Shown here: piece by piece, positions 1-6,404 of the stretch
Layout: each line of letters opens with the position of its first letter
How positions within the stretch are numbered: the first letter of the stretch is position 1
Assembly: GCA_012839145.1 (NCBI GenBank)
Contig: DUNY01000159.1
Coordinates: forward strand, 1 to 12,145
Direction of reading: 5' to 3'
Source: Thermoanaerobacterales bacterium
GTDB lineage: Bacteria; Bacillota; Thermosediminibacteria; Thermosediminibacterales; Tepidanaerobacteraceae
DNA: 12,145 nucleotides
Translations under genes and position numbers: made by a program
Notes under the pieces: generated by a model
Database searches by the model: none
What the model was told of the DNA's origin: nothing
Seen by the model: only the letters and a program-made list of their open reading frames with translations

Positions 1-258
1 ATCTTCAGCAACTGCTGATATTACTGACATCAAGTGTGATTTACCTGTACCATAATTGCCAACGATAAAAACACCCTTATTGTCAAAGGGATCTTCAAAC
101 TGAAGCTGAGGGATGACCAAGTCTTTTAAAGTTTTTGCCATGTTATTTGACATTACATAAGTTTTAACAAGCCTTAAGGCCTCTTGGGGCTGATCGGCCT
201 CCACTAATTTTATAACAGATTCCACCGGATCAAAACTGACAAGTTCACCATACTTCAA
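1..258 (-). CDS. brxC: BREX-type P-loop ATPase (BrxC / DUF6079-like), N-terminal part only
   Basis: Only the first 86 codons are present; the gene continues beyond position 1. The TTG start at 256-258 is preceded by AAGGAG with an 8-nt spacer, and no ATG lies near. The peptide begins [15 protein letters not shown] and carries an intact Walker A, GNYGTGKS at residues 67-74, followed by [11 protein letters not shown]. This N-terminus matches my memory of the DUF6079 / BrxC-PglY family of very large (about 1200 aa) ATPases in BREX phage-defence systems, which are required for defence and host-DNA methylation but whose chemistry is not settled. The family assignment rests on this short stretch plus the adjoining brxF, which in BREX type 3 precedes brxC. 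The remaining expected genes (pglX-type methylase, brxHII helicase, pglZ, brxA) would lie outside the window and cannot be confirmed. A 141-bp gap separates it from brxF. Confidence 0.72.
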   Translation of the reverse strand, partial: MKYGELVSFDPVESVIKLVEADQPQEALRLVKTYVMSNNMAKTLKDLVIPQLQFEDPFDNKGVFIVGNYGTGKSHLMSVISAVAED

Positions 259-399
259 TGGAAACACTCCTTCTATTTATCTATGTAAGCCTTGATTACA
301 CTTTATATTTATACCTTTTGGAAAGTTACTTCAGTAAAGATGACTGCACTTCTCCCTAAAGCAAGACCTGTTGTTCTTTGGAACGGTTAAAGACCGCCT

Positions 400-876
400 C
401 TACAGCTCCATCTGGTCTAAATCGACAACAGTAAAATCAACTTCTATGGGGTATTTTACATATTCCGGATGACCGGGCTTTGCATATATCAAAGACTCAT
501 CTTTTATGATGCCTGGCCAAGCAGCAATTAGCTTTCGATTACGTGATAGGTTTTTTAGCAGAGCAAGAGGATTTGTCTTCAACGATTTTTCAAATAATAT
601 TTCGATGTGATCAAAAAGAACCGTTTCTGTATCTATATCTTTCACGATTTCATCTATACACTGGTTTATATGCAGACAGCGTTCATTAATGGGAACTGTC
701 ATCAGGCGCTGTGCTAGAGCAAGGTTAAGGTTTGTATAAAAGCAGTCGCTACCTTCCGCCAGCTGCTTTAAAAGGTGGCTTCTTTTATGTGAATTGGCAC
801 CTGCAATTAAAAGTAATTTATAGAATTTGTGTGGAAATAGCATGAGTGCCTTTTCAACATCTATAGTTACCAGCAT
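400..876 (-). CDS. brxF: BREX-3 system P-loop-family protein BrxF
   Basis: A 158-aa protein. The ATG at 874-876 is chosen over an in-frame start 57 nt upstream because it has a strong AGGAGGA at 885-891. The family resemblance is recalled, not searched: a hydrophobic strand YKLLLIAG (19-26), the stretch TNLNLALAQRL (48-58), a Walker-B-like strand VLFDHIEIL (86-94), LLKNLSRNRKLIAAW (106-120) and a C-terminal YAKPGHPEYVKYP (131-143), all as in BrxF of BREX type 3. Length fits the family (about 150 aa). BrxF is a small accessory ATPase-like component of unknown exact role in this anti-phage system. The expected Walker A (GxxxxGK[ST]) is degenerate here: residues 26-33 read GANSHKRS, so the Gly-Lys pair is Lys-Arg. 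It is the first gene of the locus as seen here, followed by the brxC-like ATPase. Nucleotide binding by this copy is doubtful. Confidence 0.8.
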   Translation of the reverse strand: MLVTIDVEKALMLFPHKFYKLLLIAGANSHKRSHLLKQLAEGSDCFYTNLNLALAQRLMTVPINERCLHINQCIDEIVKDIDTETVLFDHIEILFEKSLKTNPLALLKNLSRNRKLIAAWPGIIKDESLIYAKPGHPEYVKYPIEVDFTVVDLDQMEL

Positions 877-900
877 GAAAATCGTCCTCCTAATTTTCGA

Positions 901-929
901 TGAATATTGCCATTGTTCTCGGCAATCAA
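901..929 (-). promoter_or_regulatory. Possible weak brxF promoter with an inverted repeat in its spacer
   Basis: On the minus strand TTGATT (924-929, 4/6 to -35) and TATTCA (901-906, 3/6 to -10) are separated by 17 bp. The spacer contains the inverted repeat ATTGCC-N9-GGCAAT (906-911 and 921-926 on the plus strand), which would suit an operator. The hexamers are poor matches, so the promoter call is tentative; the repeat itself is directly visible. Confidence 0.3.
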
Positions 930-1064
930 CCAAAATAGTCTAAATTCCTATACTTTTAGGTAGCACTATAATGTTATTATTTCGTTATAATGACCGAAAA
1001 TCCTGCTATAAAGTATGAAGTTGTAGATATAATGGAAGCAAGAACGGGCGACAACTTTCCATAG

Positions 1065-1108
1065 CAAAGTCAAGCTTTGATTGCAGCTGTGCTGTAGTAC
1101 GATATAAT
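1065..1108 (+). promoter_or_regulatory. Putative promoter of the DUF4438 gene
   Basis: A perfect -10 hexamer TATAAT at 1103-1108 lies 16 bp after TTGCAG (1081-1086, 3/6 to -35); TTGATT at 1077-1082 is an alternative with a long spacer. A short inverted repeat CAAAG-TCAAG-CTTTG (1065-1079) touches the -35 region and could be an operator. The predicted start site is about 40 nt upstream of the TTG start codon. Three other TATAAT hexamers (967, 986, 1028) occur on this strand in the same AT-rich divergent region, so the choice is not unique. Confidence 0.45.
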
Positions 1109-1159
1109 ATATTAAGATGATGAAAATCACTTTTAATATGGGTAATGGAGGGGAAAATA

Positions 1160-2023
1160 TTGATAAAAACAAATAAAAAAAGACTGGTAATGCAGTCAGT
1201 ACAAGGTAGAATACATAGTCCTACGGTAAGCAGTCCTTATAGGATTAACAGGGATGGCAAAGGTGAAATCCTTCCGGCCACAGGTGGGATAACTTATAAC
1301 GTAAAGATTGGTGACCTTTGTATGAATTGGGTGGGAGATCATATTGAGCCCGGTGTCAGTGTAAAAAACGAAAATACAGCGGAAAACAATGCACTGATGA
1401 TGCTGTCGTGCATAGGGAATGAGGCCAGGATTGTAAGCGGTGATGCCAAGGGTGCAAAAGGCATTGTTACTGGAATGCACGGTGGAATCGACCATGTTTT
1501 GATATATTTTAAAGAAGAAGATTTGGAGAAAATGGCAATCAATGACTTGGTCTTGGTAAAGGCCTTTGGACAGGGTCTTGCAATCGAAGACATGGAAGAC
1601 GTAATCTTCATGAATATAGATCCCGAGTTATTTGAAAAAATCGGTATAAAGAAAAATAAAAAAGGCCTTTTAGAGGTGCCTGTTGTTACCGAAGTGCCTG
1701 CATACCTAATGGGATCGGGGATTGGCAGCTCCACGGCCTTTATGGGTGATTATGATATAATGACAGGCGATGAAGATGCAAACCGCAAATTCGGTCTTGA
1801 AAAGCTGAGGTTCGGTGATTTGGTTCTCTTGAGAGATTGTGACAACACAAACGGAAGGCAGTATTTAAAAGGCGCAGTATCTATAGGTGTTGTTGTTCAC
1901 AGTGACTGCATAAAATCCGGTCACGGCCCGGGAATAACCGTAATCATGAGCTCAAAGACATCTAAAATACAAGGTGCTATATATGATAAAGCAAATATCG
2001 GACATTATTTGGGCATATTATAG
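1160..2023 (+). CDS. DUF4438 family protein of unknown function
   Basis: A 287-aa protein starting at TTG 1160, chosen because GGAGGGG (1147-1153) lies 6 nt upstream. The in-frame ATG at 1145 overlaps that ribosome site and would itself have none. The N-terminus (MIKTNKKRLVMQSVQG), the block ATGGITYNVKIGD (about 41-53), the motif GDHIEPGVS (about 60-68) and the late GHGPGITVIM (about 256-265) match my recollection of the DUF4438 family, of which a Thermotoga member has a solved structure but no assigned activity. There is no signal peptide or membrane helix, so it is cytoplasmic. Conserved Asp/His/Glu in GDHIEP would suit metal or ligand binding, but that is inference. It stands alone on the plus strand, divergent from brxF and convergent with dhaM, so its position gives no clear functional link. 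Confidence 0.75.
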   Translation: MIKTNKKRLVMQSVQGRIHSPTVSSPYRINRDGKGEILPATGGITYNVKIGDLCMNWVGDHIEPGVSVKNENTAENNALMMLSCIGNEARIVSGDAKGAKGIVTGMHGGIDHVLIYFKEEDLEKMAINDLVLVKAFGQGLAIEDMEDVIFMNIDPELFEKIGIKKNKKGLLEVPVVTEVPAYLMGSGIGSSTAFMGDYDIMTGDEDANRKFGLEKLRFGDLVLLRDCDNTNGRQYLKGAVSIGVVVHSDCIKSGHGPGITVIMSSKTSKIQGAIYDKANIGHYLGIL

Positions 2024-2064
2024 TTTAAATGAATAATTGGGGACGGTCTTTTTATTCACTGCTC

Positions 2065-2239
2065 GGTTCATGGTATCAACCTTCACGGGATTTTGAGACT
2101 CTTCTGGTAGCACTTGGAGATTACTACCTTACGGTCTGCACTTAATATCATAAATTAGCTGGATTATACCCAACACTCTCTATTAGTAATGTGCTATATA
2201 CTATCTCGGGGGAGTTCTCACCCGCTGTTATATGGTGAG
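2065..2239 (-). ncRNA. Cluster of five hairpins; possible decayed group II intron fragment
   Basis: Five stem-loops follow one another: 2065-2081 (GGTT/AACC), 2106-2128 (GGTAG/CTACC), 2158-2174 (GCTGG/CCAAC, one G-U), 2184-2203 (TAGTA/TACTA) and 2217-2239 (CTCACC/GGTGAG). Read on the minus strand, the order and the motifs GACCGTAAGGTAGTAATCTC and CATGAACCGAGCAGTGAA resemble, from memory, domain I of bacterial group II introns. No reverse transcriptase ORF, domain V or domain VI is visible, so it would be a remnant. Other structured RNA, or stem-loops internal to the REP-like element, are equally possible. The structure is seen; the family is a guess. Confidence 0.3.
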
Positions 2240-2284
2240 CTTTTTACGACGCATGCACCATCCCTCATGATTTTTATGATTCAT

Positions 2285-2325
2285 AAAAAGGTGCTCCTTT
2301 GTTAATACAAAGAAGCACCTTTTTT
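2285..2325 (+). terminator. Rho-independent terminator-like hairpin between convergent genes
   Basis: A 17-bp stem (2285-2301 with 2308-2324) has a single C-A mismatch and a TTAATA loop. The 3' arm ends in a run of six T, and the 5' arm begins with five A, so it can work in both directions. It would end transcription from the plus-strand DUF4438 gene and, from the other side, that of the dha operon. Confidence 0.75.
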
Positions 2326-2333
2326 AGTCGTTC

Positions 2334-2417
2334 GTGACTTTGAATAATTTGTACCCGCAATTATTCTGTATTCCTTTGTGACTTTGAATGAATAATTTGT
2401 CCCGTCCCCAATTATTC
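2334..2417. repeat. Two imperfect tandem copies of a hairpin-forming repeat
   Basis: GTGACTTTGAATAATTTGT starts at 2334, and GTGACTTTGAATGAATAATT starts at 2378 with a 4-nt GAAT duplication. Each continues into AATTATTC (2359-2366 and 2410-2417), giving 8-bp stems around loops of 9 and 12 nt. The second copy carries the CCGTCCCC core; the first has a decayed version (TACCCGC). This looks like a duplicated REP end. Confidence 0.6.
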
Positions 2418-2435
2418 ACCTAGAATTACTTTTTT

Positions 2436-2831
2436 TCATGCTATTTTCTTCATGCCTCTTGTGTTTTCCGCCGCTTGCTTTACTTCTTCCAGGCTTTTTC
2501 CGAAACTTGCCTCCATAGCTGCTGCGATAGCTCCTTCGAAGAAGGGTGAATCCGCCAGTTGGGTCATAGATCTAATAGGCTCTTCCAGGCTTTCGATGGC
2601 CATCTCCGTACTCATGACTGCACTGCCCAGATCCGGAATAATCAGCACCCCATCGCCATCAAAAATTTCTAAGACTTTCTGTTCAATCAAAAATACATCG
2701 GTACCCAATCTATTATCGGATGTGCCGGCGGCTACCTTAATTTTTATTTTATCTCCGATAACCTGCTCAATTATTTCTTTGGCTCCTTCTGCCATTTTTT
2801 TACTGTGTGAGACCAGTATTATACCGACCAA
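2436..2831 (-). CDS. dhaM: PTS-dependent dihydroxyacetone kinase phosphotransferase subunit DhaM
   Basis: A 131-aa EIIA(Man)-fold protein that passes phosphate from HPr to the ADP bound on DhaL. The TTG at 2829-2831 is preferred over the TTG at 2852: a GGGGTGAT ribosome site precedes it, the peptide then begins MVGIILVSHSKK as in the family, and the phosphorylatable histidine becomes His9, the residue used in E. coli DhaM. Other family signals are GTSDNRLGT and VLIIPDLGSAVMS, the latter near residues 61-73. This is the single-domain form, lacking the HPr and EI-like domains fused to E. coli DhaM, so it needs separate EI and HPr. It ends the dhaKLM operon, 33 nt after dhaL by this start. Its stop is followed within 20 nt by the REP-like element. 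Confidence 0.9.
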   Translation of the reverse strand: MVGIILVSHSKKMAEGAKEIIEQVIGDKIKIKVAAGTSDNRLGTDVFLIEQKVLEIFDGDGVLIIPDLGSAVMSTEMAIESLEEPIRSMTQLADSPFFEGAIAAAMEASFGKSLEEVKQAAENTRGMKKIA

Positions 2832-2864
2832 TCCATCACCCCATTCTACCAATGAGAATATTCT

Positions 2865-3494
2865 TCAATTGTTTCTATCAAGTATTGCTTTGTAGGTTGA
2901 TGATAGCATAATATAACATGAAGTTGCTCCCGGGTCCTGGTGGCCAAGGCTCCTTTCACCGAGGTAACTGGCTCTTCCTTTTTTGGCTATTATGCCTTTG
3001 GTATATTCAACTCCGTCTTTTGCCGCTTTTACCGCCGCATTCATAAGCTTAATATCCATCGGTGAGGATTTTAATACTTCTACTGCCGGTTCTAAAGCAT
3101 CTATTATGGTTTTTTCACCTTTTACAGCTTTTCCCCGCATCTTTATACCTTCCAGTGCCGCATCTAACAATATTGGTATATCCTCAAAACCAAGCTGCTG
3201 TTTGTCTCCCACGGCTTGACCTGCCCGCATAAAGGCAGTACCGTACAGGGGTCCGGAAGCGCCTCCTACTGTTGATACCAGCGTCATCCCTACGGTTTTT
3301 AAAATACTGCCACAGTCTTTGTCGGCCATAGTAGATATTTTTTCAGTAACAGCTTTGAAGCCTTTAGACATGTTTATACCATGGTCGGCATCACCGATGG
3401 CTGAATCAAGTTCTGTCAAGAAATCTCTGTTTTTCTGAATATCATGTGCTATCAGATTTATGATTTCAATTAGTTCTGCACTATTTACAGCCAC
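2865..3494 (-). CDS. dhaL: Dihydroxyacetone kinase ADP-binding subunit DhaL
   Basis: A 209-aa helical-barrel subunit holding Mg-ADP; DhaM rephosphorylates the bound ADP, and the phosphate then moves to the dihydroxyacetone on DhaK. The GTG at 3492-3494 is chosen because AAAGGAG lies 8 nt upstream. A TTG overlapping the dhaK stop would add 10 residues but has no ribosome site in front. With this start the magnesium-binding aspartates fall at 30, 35 and 37 (LDSAIGDADHG), the same numbers as in E. coli DhaL. The nucleotide-loop motif TVGGASGPLYGTAF follows, and SLGHQDPGATS lies near the C-terminus. All key residues are present and the length is normal. The gene lies between dhaK and dhaM with short gaps, so it is co-transcribed and probably translationally coupled. 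Confidence 0.94.
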   Translation of the reverse strand: MAVNSAELIEIINLIAHDIQKNRDFLTELDSAIGDADHGINMSKGFKAVTEKISTMADKDCGSILKTVGMTLVSTVGGASGPLYGTAFMRAGQAVGDKQQLGFEDIPILLDAALEGIKMRGKAVKGEKTIIDALEPAVEVLKSSPMDIKLMNAAVKAAKDGVEYTKGIIAKKGRASYLGERSLGHQDPGATSCYIMLSSTYKAILDRNN

Positions 3495-3520
3495 GTTTAA
3501 GTCTCCTTTCGAAAGATGTA

Positions 3521-4519
3521 TCAAAGTTGCCTGAAAGCAGGAGTATCAGCCTGAGCATCCAACAGTTGCTTAAATTCATCATCTAATTTCAACAGAGTAA
3601 TAGAAGCTCCGGCCATCTCAATTGAAGTCATGAATTCTCCTACAAAGGTTCTGTATACCGTAATTCCATTTTTCTTTAATATTTCGCTTACCCGACGATT
3701 CATTATAAACTGTTCCATAAGAGGTGTAGCTCCGAGGCCGTTAATCATTACAGCAACTTCATCCCCGGATTTATAGGGAATATCATCTAATATCTTTTCC
3801 ATGAGATGATCCACCAAGTCGTCAGCTTGCATTATATGTGTACGCTTGGTCCCCGGTTCTCCATGAATACCCATGCCTATTTCCATTTCATCTTCAGCCA
3901 GTGTAAAGGTAGGCTTTCCGGCTGCAGGCACAATACATGGTGTTAGGGCCATTCCCATACTTCTGGTGTTTTTTATAACTTTTTCCGCTACAGCTTTAAC
4001 ATCTTCCAGGGTTCCGCCGGCTTCGGCTTTGGCTCCGGCAATCTTGTGGACAAAAACCGTTCCGGCAATGCCACGCCGACCGGATGTGTAAAGACTGTCT
4101 TCCACTGCTACGTCATCGTTGACCACCACACTGGCAACCTTTATTCCTTCAGCCTCAGCCATTTCTCCGGCCATTTCGAAGTTCATGATATCACCAGTAT
4201 AGTTCTTAATTACCAAAAGCACACCTGCCCCACCGTCAACAGCTTTTATTGCTTCAAAAACCTGGTCGGGAGTTGGTGAAGTAAAGACAGCTCCAGCTAC
4301 TCCGGCATCCAACATACCTTTTCCGACAAAGCCTGCATGAGAAGGTTCATGACCGCTGCCTCCGCCGGATACCAGTGCGACCTTACCTTTTATGGGAGCA
4401 TTGGCCCTGACAATGACTTCAAAGCCGTCAATTTTCCGCACATACTGCGGATAGGCTGCCACCATACCGTCTAACATTTCCTGCACTACATTTTCCGGAT
4501 TGTTGATAATCTTTTTCAT
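3521..4519 (-). CDS. dhaK: PTS-dependent dihydroxyacetone kinase, substrate-binding subunit DhaK
   Basis: A 332-aa cytoplasmic subunit that binds dihydroxyacetone covalently and presents it for phosphorylation to DHAP. The ATG start has AGGAGGGG 4 nt upstream. Visible catalytic and binding features are GGGSGHEPSHAGFVG with His57, NYTGDIMNFEMA with Asp110, and GIHGEPG with His219; these correspond to E. coli His56, Asp109 and the hemiaminal-forming His218. The C-terminus lacks the DhaL-like domain of ATP-dependent kinases, so this is the PTS form. It heads a three-gene operon and stands behind a sigma-54-type promoter, separated from the upstream chemoreceptor gene by 119 bp. Length and motifs are ordinary for the family. 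Confidence 0.95.
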   Translation of the reverse strand: MKKIINNPENVVQEMLDGMVAAYPQYVRKIDGFEVIVRANAPIKGKVALVSGGGSGHEPSHAGFVGKGMLDAGVAGAVFTSPTPDQVFEAIKAVDGGAGVLLVIKNYTGDIMNFEMAGEMAEAEGIKVASVVVNDDVAVEDSLYTSGRRGIAGTVFVHKIAGAKAEAGGTLEDVKAVAEKVIKNTRSMGMALTPCIVPAAGKPTFTLAEDEMEIGMGIHGEPGTKRTHIMQADDLVDHLMEKILDDIPYKSGDEVAVMINGLGATPLMEQFIMNRRVSEILKKNGITVYRTFVGEFMTSIEMAGASITLLKLDDEFKQLLDAQADTPAFRQL

Positions 4520-4558
4520 CGAACCCCTCCTAAAAAAAATGATTTACACTATATTAGT

Positions 4559-4574
4559 AGCATAAATCATACCA
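4559..4574 (-). promoter_or_regulatory. Sigma-54 (-24/-12) type promoter of dhaKLM
   Basis: On the minus strand TGGTATGATTTATGCT matches the TGGCACG-N4-TTGCW consensus at the invariant GG and GC with the required spacing. The deviations are C to T twice and one T to A. Transcription would start near 4548, giving a leader of about 30 nt before dhaK. The match is supported by a sigma-54 activator gene two positions upstream in the same cluster. Confidence 0.6.
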
Positions 4575-4580
4575 ATGCCA

Positions 4581-4649
4581 AAAACCCGAAAATATGCAGG
4601 TTTTAGCGTTTTAAATATACAGTGGTTGGTAATTTTTATCAACCTGCAT
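4581..4649 (-). promoter_or_regulatory. Inverted repeats upstream of the dhaK promoter: activator site or attenuator
   Basis: ATGCAGGTT (4594-4602) and AACCTGCAT (4641-4649) form a perfect 9-bp inverted repeat with a 38-bp spacer, about 45-100 bp upstream of the predicted dhaK start site. The outer copy overlaps the chemoreceptor stop codon. A second, competing hairpin (AAAACC at 4581-4586 with GGTTTT at 4599-4604) is followed by U residues on the minus-strand RNA and could be a weak terminator. Either reading, enhancer half-sites or alternative RNA folds, is inference. Confidence 0.35.
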
Positions 4650-6378
4650 CTCTTACTACCTCACGAATGATGTCATAATTCTCATCATTAGCTGCAACAA
4701 AACCGTTAATCGTGGAGCTTTCTCGTTCTTTACCTATACCACGATCTTTATATTCCATAAAAGCCCTTTCCAATTTTAGAACAATATTTTGGTCTAAATC
4801 CGGACGAACTGCAATACAGTCTTTCGGTATGGGATCGGTTTGAGCCAAATAAATAAATTTATCTACATCAAGCCCTCTATGTCTTGCATCATCAATGGCT
4901 TCAGAATAAGTGGCACCAACTTTAACCGACCCTGAAAGCACCGCTTCCACTACGTTGCTGTGAGTGCCTAAAAACGCTTGTTCCTGCAAATCCTTTTCAG
5001 GATCTACTCCGACTTTTCTTAGCAGAAGTCTTGGATAAGCATATCCTGAGGCTGATTTCGGATCTACAAAGGCCATACGCTCCCCTTTAACATCCTTCAA
5101 ATTAGTTATGCCTGACCCCGAAGTAGTAATAATGAATCCCAAATAATTAGGTGCTCCGTTTACCATAGGCGTTGCCATAGGAATAACCGGGGCTTTGTTA
5201 CGGGCATTGACATAAGCTAAAGGCGAGAACCATCCCACATCAACAATTCCATCAATCAAGCTGTTTGAGAGGGCATCATAATCAGTAGCCACCAAGACTC
5301 TGGGGATAAGCCCTACTTTTTTACATACATTGTTAATCACGGGAAGGTACAAAGACTTTATTACATCAGGACTTAGAGCAGGATTAATACCAAAAATTAT
5401 TTCATCCTTGCTCTTTAAATAAGTGGACTGTTTTTGTAATGCATACACTTTATCTACTAAATTGTCCGCAATGTCAAGAAGTTTCTTGTTATGAGTTTCC
5501 TGATCTTTAATGAGATAGGCGACTTTTACAGTAGAGTCTGCAGTCGATGCGGTTTTATCTGAGAGAGAGGTGAAGATTTCTGTTAAATAATTGGAAGTTT
5601 TGGCCTGTTCTTCTGAAGAATCCAATAGTTTACCATTAAGCTGAGATATGTCTTCAAATGCGGCAACGGCACCACTCATTGCGTCTTTACCTATTTTCAT
5701 TTTCGTTTTTACATTTTTCAGGTTTTCGGTACCTTTTTGGGATATGTTACAGGCCTTAATTATACCCTTATTTATAAGATCTGCCGTATCGTGTATTTCA
5801 TGAGCCTTGTCTTTACTTCGTTCCGCCAGTTTCCTGATTTCAGTGGCAACAACACTGAACCCCCGACCGGCCTCACCGGCTCTGGCCGCTTCTATTGCGG
5901 CATTGAGGGCAAGCAAATTGGTCTGCTGTGCTATATGTTTGATGAAATCTACAAAATCCTTTACTTTTTCAGTAAGCTCCAGTAAAGCTTCAATTTCATC
6001 AGATGATCTGTCCATTTCTGCAGTAACTTGAACTAGGGCAGCCTCCACATCACTGATGGCTAAGCTTCCATCTGCCACTTTTTTTAGGTAATCCTTTGAT
6101 ATTTGTGACACTGTAGAAGCAATTTCCTTTAAATTAGATGCCAAAAGTGATAACCCTTTAATTTCATCTGAACCACTCGCTGAATTTGCACTTATCTCCT
6201 GTGAATCACAAGTTATATTGTCAATAAACTTAACAAGGTTTTTTACGGTGTCTGAGTTTTTTGCAACTACCCATTTTATTTCATGGGCATCATAACCGAG
6301 TTGTTCACTTAACTGTAGTATTTCACTTTGCTTGGTCAGGGGTATCGATTTGTCGTTATATAATGCTTTATTTAACAT
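4639..6378 (-). CDS. Soluble methyl-accepting chemotaxis protein with C-terminal PhnD-like binding domain
   Basis: A 579-aa protein; the ATG has AAAGGGG 8 nt upstream. Residues about 60-310 are a long coiled-coil MCP signalling domain whose hairpin tip is clear: [20 protein letters not shown] at 148-167, continuing to about 188 with [21 protein letters not shown], the CheA/CheW contact region. Residues about 326-575 resemble phosphate/phosphonate-binding proteins of the PhnD family, with [19 protein letters not shown] (371-389) and [17 protein letters not shown] (439-455). There is no signal peptide and no transmembrane helix, so both parts should be cytoplasmic; a binding-protein fold placed after the signalling domain is unusual. 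It lies 26 nt after the sigma-54 activator and just before dhaK, suggesting that it senses a phosphorylated or small anionic intermediate of glycerol use. The ligand is unknown. Whether it drives flagellar taxis or another output cannot be told. Confidence 0.85.
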   Translation of the reverse strand: MLNKALYNDKSIPLTKQSEILQLSEQLGYDAHEIKWVVAKNSDTVKNLVKFIDNITCDSQEISANSASGSDEIKGLSLLASNLKEIASTVSQISKDYLKKVADGSLAISDVEAALVQVTAEMDRSSDEIEALLELTEKVKDFVDFIKHIAQQTNLLALNAAIEAARAGEAGRGFSVVATEIRKLAERSKDKAHEIHDTADLINKGIIKACNISQKGTENLKNVKTKMKIGKDAMSGAVAAFEDISQLNGKLLDSSEEQAKTSNYLTEIFTSLSDKTASTADSTVKVAYLIKDQETHNKKLLDIADNLVDKVYALQKQSTYLKSKDEIIFGINPALSPDVIKSLYLPVINNVCKKVGLIPRVLVATDYDALSNSLIDGIVDVGWFSPLAYVNARNKAPVIPMATPMVNGAPNYLGFIITTSGSGITNLKDVKGERMAFVDPKSASGYAYPRLLLRKVGVDPEKDLQEQAFLGTHSNVVEAVLSGSVKVGATYSEAIDDARHRGLDVDKFIYLAQTDPIPKDCIAVRPDLDQNIVLKLERAFMEYKDRGIGKERESSTINGFVAANDENYDIIREVVRDAG

Positions 6379-6404
6379 TTTTTAACCCCTTTATTAGATT
6401 TAGT

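Larger units (their letters stand above)
2030..2418. repeat. REP/MITE-like element bounded by a perfect 17-bp inverted repeat
   Basis: TGAATAATTGGGGACGG at 2030-2046 recurs as its exact reverse complement at 2402-2418, enclosing 389 bp with no credible ORF. Each end is itself a hairpin: GAATAA/TTATTC at the left (2031-2057) and GAATAATT/AATTATTC at the right (2390-2417). From memory, a GGGGACGG core is common in repeats mobilised by REP-associated Y1 tyrosine transposases (RAYT) in Clostridia; no transposase gene is present here, so the element would be non-autonomous. It sits between the 3' ends of two convergent genes, a usual place for REP sequences; its right end lies 18 bp from the dhaM stop. 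Confidence 0.65.

Noticed and set aside
966..1172. 68-aa minus-strand reading frame in the divergent promoter region
   Set aside because: It overlaps the start of the DUF4438 gene, has no clear ribosome site, and its hydrophobic composition follows from AT-rich promoter DNA.
1196..1734. Minus-strand reading frames of 99 and 131 aa
   Set aside because: They are antisense to the DUF4438 gene, whose family match is clear.
2331..2417. Repeats considered as a CRISPR array
   Set aside because: Only two imperfect units with no unique spacers of constant length, and no cas gene; they are REP-like hairpins.
2452..2895. 147-aa plus-strand frame opposite dhaM
   Set aside because: Antisense shadow of dhaM and the dhaL end; no family resemblance.
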